DNA from: an uncultured Bacilli bacterium
GTDB lineage: Bacteria > Bacillota_I > Bacilli_A > RF39 > UBA660
Length of the DNA stretch: 64,000 nucleotides
Assembly: GCA_944371995.1 (NCBI GenBank)
Contig: CALVYD010000001.1
Coordinates: 39,254-103,253 of the forward strand
Direction of reading: 5' to 3'
Positions 15,934-25,381 of this stretch are shown here, piece by piece. Within the stretch, counting starts at the first letter, position 1, and each line of letters opens with the position of its first letter. The notes beneath the pieces were generated by a model that did not search any database, was not told the DNA's origin, and worked only from the letters and a program-made list of their open reading frames with translations. Made by a program: the position numbers and the translations under genes.

Positions 15934-15962
15934 ATTATAGTAAAAATACCCGAGTTTGTCAA
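15934..15962 (-). promoter_or_regulatory. Consensus promoter of the Fur/PerR gene
   Basis: TTGACA (15957-15962), 17-base spacer, TATAAT (15934-15939) on the minus strand, abutting the operator at 15914-15928. Confidence 0.88.
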
Positions 15963-16001
15963 CACAAAAAAAGATGTGCATACATTATAATAGGTGATAA
16001 A

Positions 16002-16214
16002 ATGAAAACAAAACATAATCTCTTCTGTAGATGTAATTTTTGCAAGCAAAAAAGAAGAAATAGTTTATTATATCTTCTAGGTATCGTTGCAACAATAATC
16101 ATAATATTCTACCAAATTATACTACTAATTTTCATAACAACAAGACTAAATGCCATCATATTATTATTAGAATTTGTTCTCATTTGTTTCTTGATATTCC
16201 TCATTTTGTTTTGA
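16002..16214 (+). CDS. Small membrane protein with N-terminal CxCxxC
   Basis: A 70-residue protein: a basic head with CRCNFCKQKRR (three Cys that could bind a metal) and two hydrophobic helices (about 22-42 and 48-69). Start is backed by AGGTGA six bases upstream and a TATAAT element at about 15985. Its last 48 bases overlap the convergent CotS-like gene. Not recognised. Confidence 0.6.
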   Translation: MKTKHNLFCRCNFCKQKRRNSLLYLLGIVATIIIIFYQIILLIFITTRLNAIILLLEFVLICFLIFLILF

Positions 16215-17048
16215 TACAAAATCCCTTACTTTAGCCGAGTATAAAATATGATGATGTACTAAAATAGTATTCTGATAATGATCCATAGAAAGCTCAATTT
16301 TCTCATCTAATAATAACAAACAAAAAAATAAAGTTTTCTCATCAGGTGTAAATAAAAACTTACTTTGATAAATCTGAAATAAAGAATCCATTTCCAATTC
16401 CAGATAATGACATCTATAAAAATATAGAAAATCATAAATAGGATAACCTTTCTCCGATAAATCCCAGTGAATAAAATAAGGTGTCTTAAAATCAATAAAA
16501 TTAGAAAGAGAGGGCTGTTTATGTAAAAAAACTACCCTTTCTTTTTTTTCATTCTTCTTACTCTCATACCATTGCTCTAAATACTCCCTAGAAAGATTTA
16601 AATTCTCATATAATAAACTAATATTACGAATTAATAAATACTCATCAGGAGCCATATAAATATGTTCTTCAATAACATCTTGTAATTGATAATAATACTC
16701 ATTCAAGCTCTCAATTTTTTGTAATGTTCTTTCATAAATCTCTTTAATAGAATCCATTTGAATTTCACGGTATGATGTCGTTTTAATATGTAGTAAACTC
16801 AAAACATGTATCAAGTCAACAGCTTTATCACTAGGCTCCATAGAATCAGCTATATATGGATAAACTTCATAAGCATCAGAACTTGAACTTCTCATAGGTA
16901 AAAAGAATGGAAAATCTTTTTTTTCTAAATAATCAAAAATTTTTGATTTATCATTACACCTAGGAGTAACTAAGAATTCTCCATCTGGAGTATCTATAAT
17001 CTTTTCTCCATGAATATAAAAACATCTTCTAATTTTTAAATCACTCAT
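16167..17048 (-). CDS. CotS/YsxE-like kinase-fold spore coat protein
   Basis: A 293-residue protein with a decayed aminoglycoside phosphotransferase fold. The segment FIHWDLSEKGYPIYDFLYFY corresponds to the HxDL...xxDF catalytic region of CotS-type proteins; other catalytic residues are not evident. It overlaps the SpoVID-like gene by eight bases. In Bacillus subtilis ysxE, a CotS-family gene, follows spoVID in the same way, so this is probably the YsxE counterpart. It most likely acts at the spore surface in the mother cell. Confidence 0.75.
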   Translation of the reverse strand: MSDLKIRRCFYIHGEKIIDTPDGEFLVTPRCNDKSKIFDYLEKKDFPFFLPMRSSSSDAYEVYPYIADSMEPSDKAVDLIHVLSLLHIKTTSYREIQMDSIKEIYERTLQKIESLNEYYYQLQDVIEEHIYMAPDEYLLIRNISLLYENLNLSREYLEQWYESKKNEKKERVVFLHKQPSLSNFIDFKTPYFIHWDLSEKGYPIYDFLYFYRCHYLELEMDSLFQIYQSKFLFTPDEKTLFFCLLLLDEKIELSMDHYQNTILVHHHILYSAKVRDFVSKQNEEYQETNENKF

Positions 17049-17931
17049 GAATATGTGTTGGAATAATTACCTTAGATCCAATGGTTAAGGAAGATAAATC
17101 ATTATAATTTTCCAATTCTTCTTTAGTAACTTGATACTTATCCATAATCATCTCTATAGTATCATTAGCCCTAAAAATATATACAGAATAAGTAGCAAAA
17201 GTCTCATCACTATCTTTAAATGAAGAAAACAATGACCCTACTCCATCATGAGTATCATCATCTTTAACAGCATTAGCATCAACATCAACCATAGAATTAG
17301 TAACAACATTAGTGTTAATATTATCATTATCATTAGTATTAGTATTAATGTTAACATTAACATCTACATCAACTGCTTGATCTAAAGGATTAGATAAAAT
17401 AGAAGTATCATTAGATACTACCTCTTGTCTTGGTGAAACTGGCTCAGAAGGAGTTGAAAAATCTACTGGAGTAACTATTTCAGATACTTGTGCCGGTTGA
17501 ATTTCTTCCGTAGACTGACTATCACTAGTAACTTCTACAGCACGAACTGCATCTGATTTTTCAATAATATCTTCACGCTCATCAGAATCACCCTCTACAT
17601 CATCAATAATTTCCACACCTTCAACTAATAAATCAATATGACAAAGTAAAATATCGTTATCTTCTACTTCATATCTGAAGTCTTCAATATTAACATTTCG
17701 TGTTTCAGGATCTAATCGCTCAGTAAGAACAATCTCCATAGGTAAATGGAATGAAAAATCCTCTTCTAATCTAGAAGCCGCAGTTAATTTATATTTACCA
17801 GACACAACAAGCTCACCAGTAACAGTACTATCATCTTGAAACGATAAATGTTGATCTAAAGAAATAGAAGTAACCTCACCTATCATAGTCTTAAATTCTA
17901 ACTCTTTATCAAAAGAAATAACTTTTCTCAT
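17041..17931 (-). CDS. SpoVID-like spore coat morphogenetic protein with LysM
   Basis: A 296-residue protein without signal peptide. Residues 1-115 form an all-beta domain (GEVTSISLDQHLSF, GELVVSGKYKLT, EIVLTERLDPE) like the N-terminal domain of SpoVID and DUF3794 coat proteins. Residues 120-245 are an acidic, Asn/Asp/Val repeat-like linker. The C-terminus is one LysM domain (about 248-293: YSVYIFRANDTIEMIMDKYQ, ending in IIP). SpoVID anchors the coat around the forespore. Upstream lie lon and tig, as in Bacillus subtilis, where the hem genes intervene. Confidence 0.82.
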   Translation of the reverse strand: MRKVISFDKELEFKTMIGEVTSISLDQHLSFQDDSTVTGELVVSGKYKLTAASRLEEDFSFHLPMEIVLTERLDPETRNVNIEDFRYEVEDNDILLCHIDLLVEGVEIIDDVEGDSDEREDIIEKSDAVRAVEVTSDSQSTEEIQPAQVSEIVTPVDFSTPSEPVSPRQEVVSNDTSILSNPLDQAVDVDVNVNINTNTNDNDNINTNVVTNSMVDVDANAVKDDDTHDGVGSLFSSFKDSDETFATYSVYIFRANDTIEMIMDKYQVTKEELENYNDLSSLTIGSKVIIPTHIHE

Positions 17932-17973
17932 ATCATCCCTCCTAACAGATTATATGAATTGAAAAAAAGAATA

Positions 17974-18003
17974 TGAAAAAAAGGACCTAATTTAAGTCCT
18001 TTT
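17974..18003 (-). terminator. Terminator behind the lon-linked gene
   Basis: Stem AAAAGGAC/GTCCTTTT (17979-17986 with 17996-18003) that overlaps the stop codon of the gene ending at 17987, with a T run on the minus strand. Confidence 0.85.
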
Positions 18004-18652
18004 TTATTTTTTGAATAGTATCCCTTGTCCTAACGATAGCATCTTTATGATTTTTACGTATGAATAACTTGTTAGCCTGATGATCTAAATATTCCATAGA
18101 ATTTTGATAAAAACTAGAATCCATAAATACTAAAGGACACATAGTAGAAAAATAATTCAAAGAAGAATAAATAGTTACATCAGAAATCTTTTCATCATAA
18201 CTATCTAAAAATTTTCGATAAACAAAGTAATCAGCTGCCATAGTACTAATAAAATCATCAAAATCTGTAAAATAAACATCTCGAACATCTTCTTGCCAAT
18301 CTAAATAATGTTCTTTTTTAGCTTCCATCGTCATCTGAGTAGCAAAAACAATATCATTTAATCGACAAATTAAATCATTAACAACCGGAACATAAGAAGA
18401 ATCGGTATAAGCAAAACGATACTCTTCAATCACACTAGAAATCTTAGAAGAAAGCTCCGAATCCAATCGTAAAAAACCTTCATCATATTCTACTAACAAC
18501 AGAGCAGAATCAAGAAACGTAGCATACTGACTTTCATCCTTACACAATTCTATAAAATCATCTACATTATAATAATAAAGCGAACACTTTAGTTGCAACA
18601 TAGTAAGAAAATCCTGTGGACAAATACTCTTATTCTTAACCATAAAATCCAC
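17987..18652 (-). CDS. Unknown protein cotranscribed with lon
   Basis: A 221-residue mostly helical, acidic cytoplasmic protein. No motif recognised. It starts directly at the end of lon and ends in a terminator, so it is the last gene of a lon operon. Two conserved-looking stretches are DWQEDVRDVYFTDFDDF and SSLNYFSTMCPLVFMD. A regulator or substrate adaptor of Lon is conceivable from position only. Confidence 0.6.
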   Translation of the reverse strand: MDFMVKNKSICPQDFLTMLQLKCSLYYYNVDDFIELCKDESQYATFLDSALLLVEYDEGFLRLDSELSSKISSVIEEYRFAYTDSSYVPVVNDLICRLNDIVFATQMTMEAKKEHYLDWQEDVRDVYFTDFDDFISTMAADYFVYRKFLDSYDEKISDVTIYSSLNYFSTMCPLVFMDSSFYQNSMEYLDHQANKLFIRKNHKDAIVRTRDTIQKIKKDLN

Positions 18653-20953
18653 CTACTTAAATATCTTTTTATATACTTCCCTATATTGTTCAACAAACAC
18701 AAACTTCATATCTTTCTTTACTTCCTCAGGAACTTCATCTAAATCTTTTTCATTCTCTTTAGGTAAAAATATCTTTCGTATTCCTGCTCGATGTGCACCA
18801 ATTACTTTTTCACGAAGACCACCAATTTCTAAAATCTTACCACGCAAAGTAATTTCTCCAGTCATTGCAATATCATTCGCAACCGCCTGATTCTTAAACA
18901 GACTAATTAGTGCCGTTGTAATAGCAATACCAGCCGAAGGACCATCTTTATTGATAGCACCTTCTGGAAAATGAATATGAATATCATGTTCAAACAAAGT
19001 AGCATAATCTATTGCGAAATCTTCCCGATTAGATTTAATATAGCTAAAAGCAATTTGACAAGACTCCTGCATAACCTCTCCTAAAGAACCCGTAAGAATT
19101 AATTCACCTTTACCAGAGAAACTAGTTACTTCAATTGGTAAAATATCACCACCGAACAAAGTATATGCCATGCCATTAACAACACCAACATCAGCATTTT
19201 TACCCTTCTTTTCATAACTAAACTTTCTCTTACCTAAGAAAGAAACCAAATCCTTAGACTGAATATGATAAAATACTTGCTCCTTTTCAAGTAATATTTT
19301 CTTAACAATTTTTCTAAATAATGTAGCAATCATACGATCAAGTTCACGTACACCTGCTTCTTTCGTATAATACCGAATAATATCAAAGATAGCGTCATCA
19401 TCTAACTGAACTTGTAAAGAAGTTAGTCCATGCTCTTCTAGTGCTCTGGGAATCAAATGATTTTTCGCAATATCTAACTTTTCATATTCCGTATAACTAG
19501 TTAACTCAATAATTTCCAAACGGTCACGAAGTTCATAAGGAATCTGATCAATATAATTAGCCGTTGCTATAAACAACACCTTAGATAAATCAAACTCTTC
19601 TTCAATATAATGATCAGAAAACTTACTATTCTGTTCTGGATCTAAAACTTCCAATAAACTACTAGCAGGATCACCCTTAATATCCTTAGTCATCTTATCA
19701 ATCTCATCGATAATAAAAACAGGATTAGCTGTACCAGCCTTACGAATTCCTTGAATAATACGTCCAGGATTAGCGCCGATATAAGTACGTCGATGTCCTA
19801 CAATTTCAGCTTCATCATTAATTCCACCAACACTAATTTTAGCCGTTTTTCTGCCAAGACTCTCCGCAATACTTAGAGCTAAAGATGTCTTACCAACACC
19901 TGGAGGTCCTACAAGACAAAGAATAGGACTTCGTAAATTATTTGTATTCTGCTTCACTGCCAAATACTCTAAAATACGAGATTTTACCTCTTCTAAAGCA
20001 TGATGAGTAGAGTTTAATATTCTCTCCACTTTAGCCAAATCCTTCGTATCTTTCGTATAGACATTCCAAGGCAAATTAAGCATCCAATCTAAGTAATCAC
20101 GAATCATTCCAACCTCAGGAGAATGACTACTAACAGCCTCATATCTAGAAATCTCACTTTGAATTTTTTCTTTTACTTTATAATTACATTTCAACTTCGA
20201 AAGTTTCTTACGTAGAATCTCGATCTCATCATCTTTACTATTAATATCTCCCAGTTCTCTTTTTATAGCCTTAAGCTTTTCCCGTAAGAAATATTCTTTT
20301 TGACTCTCCTCAATATCCTGAGTAACTTCACTTTCAATTTTTTGCTCAAGCTCAATAAACTTGCACTCTTCACTCATATCTTCAATCAACAAACGAGCCC
20401 TATCACAAGGAGAAATCGTAAGCAAATATTGTTTCTTCTTAGCATAATCAACAGGTAAAAAAGACCCTATAACATCACACAATTCATCTAATGTTTCAAC
20501 AGTATCTAATTGACTGATGATAGCATTACTCATATAAGGAACTTTTTCTATATACTTATCTAAAGACTTCATTAAAAGTGAATAATAATTCTTCTCATCT
20601 TCAACAGATACCACTGGAATTTCTGAAACATCTGCTTTATAAAAATCATCTTCATAAAAATAGTTTGAAACTTCTACCCTTTGAATACCAGAAATCACCA
20701 CTCTGGTCTTACCATTAGGAACATTTAACTTAAACTTAATTTGCCCTAACACACCATAACTAGGTAACGAAGTAACATCAACAACATAATTACTATCAAG
20801 AGGTTGAACGATAACCAAATACTTATCTTCAGTAGCATCAGCATAATCAATACTCGCTTTTTCGAAAGTATTATCATATTCAATCCGAACCTCATTATTA
20901 GGAAAGACTACTATATCATTCAAAACTAAAACTGCTAGTTTTTTCATATTCAT
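18653..20953 (-). CDS. lon: ATP-dependent protease Lon
   Basis: A 766-residue LonA: N-terminal substrate domain (1-200), coiled coil, AAA+ domain with Walker A GPPGVGKT at 349-356 and Walker B FIIDEIDK at 413-420, and a C-terminal peptidase domain with catalytic Ser673 (DGPSAG) and Lys716. Length and order match bacterial LonA. It degrades misfolded and regulatory proteins. It lies behind tig, as in the Bacillus tig-clpX-lon region, but clpX is absent here. SD CCACCTCC (minus GGAGGTGG) is strong. Confidence 0.97.
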   Translation of the reverse strand: MNMKKLAVLVLNDIVVFPNNEVRIEYDNTFEKASIDYADATEDKYLVIVQPLDSNYVVDVTSLPSYGVLGQIKFKLNVPNGKTRVVISGIQRVEVSNYFYEDDFYKADVSEIPVVSVEDEKNYYSLLMKSLDKYIEKVPYMSNAIISQLDTVETLDELCDVIGSFLPVDYAKKKQYLLTISPCDRARLLIEDMSEECKFIELEQKIESEVTQDIEESQKEYFLREKLKAIKRELGDINSKDDEIEILRKKLSKLKCNYKVKEKIQSEISRYEAVSSHSPEVGMIRDYLDWMLNLPWNVYTKDTKDLAKVERILNSTHHALEEVKSRILEYLAVKQNTNNLRSPILCLVGPPGVGKTSLALSIAESLGRKTAKISVGGINDEAEIVGHRRTYIGANPGRIIQGIRKAGTANPVFIIDEIDKMTKDIKGDPASSLLEVLDPEQNSKFSDHYIEEEFDLSKVLFIATANYIDQIPYELRDRLEIIELTSYTEYEKLDIAKNHLIPRALEEHGLTSLQVQLDDDAIFDIIRYYTKEAGVRELDRMIATLFRKIVKKILLEKEQVFYHIQSKDLVSFLGKRKFSYEKKGKNADVGVVNGMAYTLFGGDILPIEVTSFSGKGELILTGSLGEVMQESCQIAFSYIKSNREDFAIDYATLFEHDIHIHFPEGAINKDGPSAGIAITTALISLFKNQAVANDIAMTGEITLRGKILEIGGLREKVIGAHRAGIRKIFLPKENEKDLDEVPEEVKKDMKFVFVEQYREVYKKIFK

Positions 20954-21046
20954 AGATAGTCCACCTCCAAGATTTAATACTGCTTACTATTATATAATAA
21001 AAGAAGATTCACTTCAAGAAATTAACCAAATTTTCCAAAAAATGTC

Positions 21047-21074
21047 GAAAAAAAAGAGAGAAAAAATCTCTCTT
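21047..21074 (-). terminator. Terminator of the trigger factor gene
   Basis: Stem AAGAGAGA/TCTCTCTT (21054-21061 with 21067-21074), five-base loop, T run on the minus strand; it overlaps the tig stop codon. Confidence 0.88.
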
Positions 21075-22383
21075 ACTTATTAGCTTCTTTCAATAATTCA
21101 ATAGTCTTTCTCATCTCTAAATCATATTGAACCATATCAATACCACCAAATTGACTTAAGAACTCTTCTTTTTCCATTTGATACTTATGAGCTAACTCTT
21201 CAGCTTCTTTTTCTGCTTCTTCTACAGATACTTCAATCTTTTCAAGATTCATAATCTCTTCTAACATTAAACGATAAAGTACATTAGAATAAGCTTCTTT
21301 TTCTAATTGATTTCTAAGATCAGCTTCACTTGACTGAGTAAATTGATAATATAAATCTAAAGAAATTCCTTGCATTCTCATTTGTTCTTCAAAACGTTTC
21401 ATTAGACGAGTAACTTCTTCTTCTACCATCTCTTCAGGAATATCTACTTCAACATTCTTAGATACACCTTCTAAAATAGCATCGATATATTTATTTTCAG
21501 CATCCATCTCTTTTTGAGCAGAAATACTCTTCCTAATTTCTTCTTTCAAGCTCTCTTCAGAATTAACGCCTTCCATACCTAAATCTTCAAAGAAATCTTC
21601 ATCTAATTCTCTATTTTGTTTTTCTTTAATTTCGTTAACTTTTACTTTAAAAGTAGCTTTAGCACCAGCTAAATCCTTAGCACCATAATCTTCAGGGAAA
21701 GTAACTTCAATATCTTTCTCTTCTCCAGTCTTCATTCCAATTACTTGTTCTTCAAATCCAGGAATAAAAGTGTGAGATCCAATTTCTAAAGAGTAATTTT
21801 CTCCCTTTCCACCATCGAAAGCTACACCATCTTTAAATCCTTCAAAGTCAATAACTGCAACATTACCTTCTTCTACAGCACCATCTTCTTTAGTAACTAA
21901 TTCAGTATATCTTTCTAATAAATGACCAAGTTCATGTTCTACTTCTTCATCAGTTACTTCAACAGTCTCAGGTTTAATATTTAATCCCTTATATTTTTTT
22001 ACCTTAACCTCAGGTTTAGTAATGATCTTAAAAGTAAACTCTACTCCATCTTCATTTAAACTCTTTAAATCAACAACAGGTTGAACAACAGGTACTAACT
22101 TAGACTCTTCCATTGCCTTTGTATAAGCATCTTGTAATACACTATCAGCTGCATCAATAAATAAAGATTCTTTACCAAAATGTTTTTCATAAATATCTCT
22201 AGGTACTTTACCCTTTCTAAATCCATCCACTTTAGCAGTTTTTTGTTTTTTCTTAAAAGCTTGATCAAGAGCCTTCGTCCAAGCTTCACCATCTATCTTA
22301 ATAACTACTTCATGAACGTTTTTCTTACTATCTTTTTTTTCTTCTTTTTTAACATCTTTTTTTTCAGTTTCTTTTTTTGCCAT
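21073..22383 (-). CDS. tig: Trigger factor (ribosome-associated chaperone)
   Basis: A 436-residue trigger factor: ribosome-binding N-terminal domain with GFRKGKVPRDIYEKHFG, a central FKBP-like prolyl isomerase domain (VEEGNVAVIDFEGFKDGVAFDGGKG to VTFPEDYG) and a helical C-terminal chaperone domain. An unusual Lys/Glu-rich extension of about 20 residues precedes the first strand. Start set at 22383 because GGAGGG (22389-22394) fits that ATG; a longer frame from 22413 would cover it. Its own promoter is at 22405-22433 and trpS diverges from it. Confidence 0.96.
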   Translation of the reverse strand: MAKKETEKKDVKKEEKKDSKKNVHEVVIKIDGEAWTKALDQAFKKKQKTAKVDGFRKGKVPRDIYEKHFGKESLFIDAADSVLQDAYTKAMEESKLVPVVQPVVDLKSLNEDGVEFTFKIITKPEVKVKKYKGLNIKPETVEVTDEEVEHELGHLLERYTELVTKEDGAVEEGNVAVIDFEGFKDGVAFDGGKGENYSLEIGSHTFIPGFEEQVIGMKTGEEKDIEVTFPEDYGAKDLAGAKATFKVKVNEIKEKQNRELDEDFFEDLGMEGVNSEESLKEEIRKSISAQKEMDAENKYIDAILEGVSKNVEVDIPEEMVEEEVTRLMKRFEEQMRMQGISLDLYYQFTQSSEADLRNQLEKEAYSNVLYRLMLEEIMNLEKIEVSVEEAEKEAEELAHKYQMEKEEFLSQFGGIDMVQYDLEMRKTIELLKEANK

Positions 22384-22404
22384 AATATCCCTCCAACGCC
22401 TTAT

Positions 22405-22433
22405 ATTATACATTACAATTTAATTTAAGACAA
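22405..22433 (-). promoter_or_regulatory. Promoter of tig
   Basis: TTGTCT (22428-22433), 17-base spacer, TATAAT (22405-22410) on the minus strand. Confidence 0.75.
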
Positions 22434-22507
22434 CACTTTAAAATGAAATACTGCTTTTTTTGTCCGCAAAAATATGCTAAAATAAATAACAGAAAGAAAG
22501 TGATAAA

Positions 22508-23512
22508 ATGAAAAAAACAATATTAACTGGATTAAGACCAACGGGAAATCTTCACCTAGGACATCTATTCGGTGCAGGACAAAACTATATAAAATTACAA
22601 GATGACTATGATTTTTATCTAGAAATTGCTGATGTACAAGCTCTAACTGATAATTTCAACAATCCAGAAAAAGTAAGAAAAAATGTTACAGAAATTACAA
22701 TTGATTTATTATCCATAGGACTAGACCCTAACAAAGTAAATTTCTTTATTCAATCAAAAATACCAGAAATTGCAGAACTTACTGTTTTCTACTCTAACCT
22801 AGTAACAGTCGCAAGACTAGAAAGAAATCCTACCGTAAAAACAGAAATTGCTCAGAAAAAAGAACTATTCGGAAACAATGGAGAATCGATTACCTATGGA
22901 TTTCTAGGTTATCCTGTATCACAAGCTGCAGATATTACTACCTTTGATGGAGAAGTTGTTCCAGTAGGAGAAGATCAACTACCTCTTTTAGAACAATGTC
23001 GTGAAATCGTTAGAAAATTTAATTCTATCTACGGTGAAACACTAAAAGAACCAAATGCAATACTAAGTGATGCAAAAAGAGTAAAAGGACTAGACGGTAA
23101 CGATAAAATGGGAAAAAGTCTAGGAAATGCAATTTTCCTAAACGATACAGAAGAGACTATCAAGAAAAAAATAATGGCAGCAGTAACCGATCCAGAAAAA
23201 ATAAAAAAAGATGACCCGGCCAATCCTGAAGTATGCATGGTCTATTATTACCATAACCTAGTAAATACCAAAGAAAACAAAGAAAAAGTATGTAGTGAAT
23301 GTAAAAAAGGAAGCCGTGGATGTGTACAATGCAAAAAAGAATTAATAGAAGCAATGAACGACTTCTTAAAACCAATCAAAGAAAAAAGATCATACTATGA
23401 AAATCATCCAGAAGAAGTAAAAGAAATATTAGACAATGGTACAAAGAAAGCACAAGAAAAAGCAAAAGAACAAATGAAAAAAGTAAAAAAAGCCATGATG
23501 ATAGATTATTAA
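22508..23512 (+). CDS. trpS: Tryptophanyl-tRNA synthetase
   Basis: A 334-residue class I synthetase. The HIGH motif is HLGH at 16-19 inside GLRPTGNLHLGH and the KMSKS motif is KMGKS at 200-204. It charges tRNA-Trp in the cytosol. A Cys-rich segment CSECKKGSRGCVQCKK near 260-276 resembles the metal-binding type Cys cluster found in one TrpS subgroup. Start ATG 22508 with AAAGTGAT upstream. The leader is only about 60 bases and holds no T-box. Confidence 0.96.
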   Translation: MKKTILTGLRPTGNLHLGHLFGAGQNYIKLQDDYDFYLEIADVQALTDNFNNPEKVRKNVTEITIDLLSIGLDPNKVNFFIQSKIPEIAELTVFYSNLVTVARLERNPTVKTEIAQKKELFGNNGESITYGFLGYPVSQAADITTFDGEVVPVGEDQLPLLEQCREIVRKFNSIYGETLKEPNAILSDAKRVKGLDGNDKMGKSLGNAIFLNDTEETIKKKIMAAVTDPEKIKKDDPANPEVCMVYYYHNLVNTKENKEKVCSECKKGSRGCVQCKKELIEAMNDFLKPIKEKRSYYENHPEEVKEILDNGTKKAQEKAKEQMKKVKKAMMIDY

Positions 23513-23551
23513 AAAGAAGCAATATCGATAAATATTGCTTCTTATTTTTTT
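23511..23551. terminator. Bidirectional terminator between trpS and the convergent gene
   Basis: A 12-bp stem AAGAAGCAATAT/ATATTGCTTCTT (23514-23525 with 23532-23543), with T runs on both strands. Confidence 0.9.
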
Positions 23552-24186
23552 GAATAACTTAGTCTAACTACTTCATAAAGGTTCTGATATCTTCTATCAA
23601 AAGACTTACTTACTCCCTCAATTAATCGTTCATATTTATAATCAAACAAACTATCATCATGACCAAAAACCTCTTCATACAAATAAGTTAATTTATCAAC
23701 ATCTCTCTGCTCAAATAAACTCTTTAATTCTTGATACAAATATCGCTGCTGAAACTCTTCTGATCTAGTTAAAAAAGTAAAATTATCTTCTCTTTTCAAT
23801 ACTTTATACGAAACATCAAAAACTTCTAAGTCCTGGGAATTATCAATAACATCCCCTTCTTCATCTAGCAATAAACAACTCTTAGCAATCACTTCCCCTT
23901 GCTTAGAAATCTCAACCGCAACTGCTCTATTCAAATCACAAAACAAAGCAGCATAAGTAATAGCCTTTTTCTTTTTATAAAGTAATGTTTTAAACTTAAT
24001 TTTTTCTAAAAAAGTAGAATCAAACTTTACAGTACCATAACAAATATTATCCATATCAATAGAATTAATTCGAAACAGAGGAATCTTCTTAATATGTTCC
24101 AACACATCTTGATCAGACCATTCAAAAAACTCAACTAACCTACCTGTATCTTGAAAATTAAGCAATAAATCATAAACATATATCAT
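23542..24186 (-). CDS. Unknown protein (214 residues)
   Basis: A soluble protein with no signal peptide. Residues 60-120 look like a beta-rich core (ITYAALFCDLNRAVAVEIS, CLLLDEEGDVID); the rest is helical, with many Tyr, Phe and Asp. Not recognised. It overlaps the small membrane gene upstream by four bases, so the two are coupled, and shares a bidirectional terminator with trpS. Confidence 0.65.
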   Translation of the reverse strand: MIYVYDLLLNFQDTGRLVEFFEWSDQDVLEHIKKIPLFRINSIDMDNICYGTVKFDSTFLEKIKFKTLLYKKKKAITYAALFCDLNRAVAVEISKQGEVIAKSCLLLDEEGDVIDNSQDLEVFDVSYKVLKREDNFTFLTRSEEFQQRYLYQELKSLFEQRDVDKLTYLYEEVFGHDDSLFDYKYERLIEGVSKSFDRRYQNLYEVVRLSYSKK

Positions 24187-24389
24187 ATCTTTTTCTCCTT
24201 TCTAACTAAAGAAACAGTAACCAAAAACAAACCTATCAGAAAAAAATAACACTCTACACGTTGAAATAAAAATAAAAGATATTCAAAAAAACTATATCCA
24301 AAGACAAATAAATTAAAATATAATATAAAGAAAGTACATCCCATAATCATAAAAATAAATCCAATAAAAAACAATATCAAATGTCTCAT
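24183..24389 (-). CDS. Small two-helix membrane protein
   Basis: A 68-residue protein with two transmembrane segments (about 5-27 and 38-60) and a basic C-terminal tail (VRKEKKI). No ribosome site is visible; a TATACT element (about 24418-24423) lies upstream. Four-base overlap with the next gene supports that it is real. Not recognised. Confidence 0.55.
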   Translation of the reverse strand: MRHLILFFIGFIFMIMGCTFFILYFNLFVFGYSFFEYLLFLFQRVECYFFLIGLFLVTVSLVRKEKKI

Positions 24390-24523
24390 AATTCATTTTA
24401 TGAATCAACTATTTTTAGTATACTGACATTCTAAAAAAATATACAAAAAACTAATAAATAACAAAAGTAAAAAAACAAGGAATTTGAACTGAACCCTAAA
24501 AATTGGACAGTTTATAATTAGTA

Positions 24524-25381
24524 TTAGTTAGAGGATTGTAACCTGTAATTTACAGGAGACAATCCTTTTAATTTTTCTTTAATTCTATCATGATTATAAT
24601 AATAAATATAGTTTTTTATTGCATTTATTAAATCATCTAATGTTTCATATTTATCTTCTTGATCATAAAACATTTCTGTTTTAAGTATTCCAAAAAAGTT
24701 TTCCATTAATCCATTATCCATACTATTTCCTTTTCTAGACATACTTTGTTTTATTCCTTTATTTTTTAATCTTTGTTGATATGAAGCATGTTGATATTGC
24801 CATCCTTGATCAGAGTGAAATATTAAACCATCTAAGTTATTATTTTTATCAAATGCTTTATTTAACATATCATTTATTTGTTCTAAATTTGGTGATTTAG
24901 AAACATTATAAGATATTACTTCTCCATTAAATCCATCTAATATTGGTGATAAATAACATTTCTCTCCACGAAGATTAAATTCTGTAACATCTGTATACCA
25001 CTTTTGATTAGGTTTATCTGCATTAAAGTCTCGCTCAATTAGATTATCAGCAACTTTTCCGATTGTTCCTTTATAAGAAGAATATTTTCTGTTGTTTCTT
25101 TTTAATGGTTTTAATCCTAGCTTTACCATTATTCTATAAACTTTCTTATGATTTGCTTTATATCCTTGATTTCTTAATTCTAAAGTAATTCGACGATAAC
25201 CATATCTTTCTTTATTATTAATAAATATTTCTTTTATTTTATCTATAATCTCTTTATTTTTATCGTCTTTATCTGTTTTAGATAAAGTATAATAATATAC
25301 TGATTTAGCTAGACCAGATATTTGTAGGAGAATCTTTAATGGATATTTTAGCCGTAGTTCACTTACAACATTTACTTTTTC
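24524..25381 (-). CDS. IS3-family transposase OrfB (DDE integrase domain)
   Basis: About 285 residues if read from the frameshift site. The N-terminal part has the HTH_21-like region (SVYYYTLSK, RYGYRRITLELR). The rve integrase core follows, with D in WYTDVTEF, D in FHSDQGWQYQH and E in MSRKGNSMDNGLMENFFGILKTE: all three DDE residues are present, so the enzyme looks intact. It lies in the -1 frame to orfA; slippage at the GAAAAAG run (25375-25381) just before the orfA stop would produce the OrfAB fusion. Confidence 0.92.
   Translation of the reverse strand, partial: EKVNVVSELRLKYPLKILLQISGLAKSVYYYTLSKTDKDDKNKEIIDKIKEIFINNKERYGYRRITLELRNQGYKANHKKVYRIMVKLGLKPLKRNNRKYSSYKGTIGKVADNLIERDFNADKPNQKWYTDVTEFNLRGEKCYLSPILDGFNGEVISYNVSKSPNLEQINDMLNKAFDKNNNLDGLIFHSDQGWQYQHASYQQRLKNKGIKQSMSRKGNSMDNGLMENFFGILKTEMFYDQEDKYETLDDLINAIKNYIYYYNHDRIKEKLKGLSPVNYRLQSSN

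Noticed and set aside
22434..22507. T-box riboswitch ahead of trpS
   Set aside because: The leader is only about 60 bases and lacks the T-box sequence and terminator/antiterminator.
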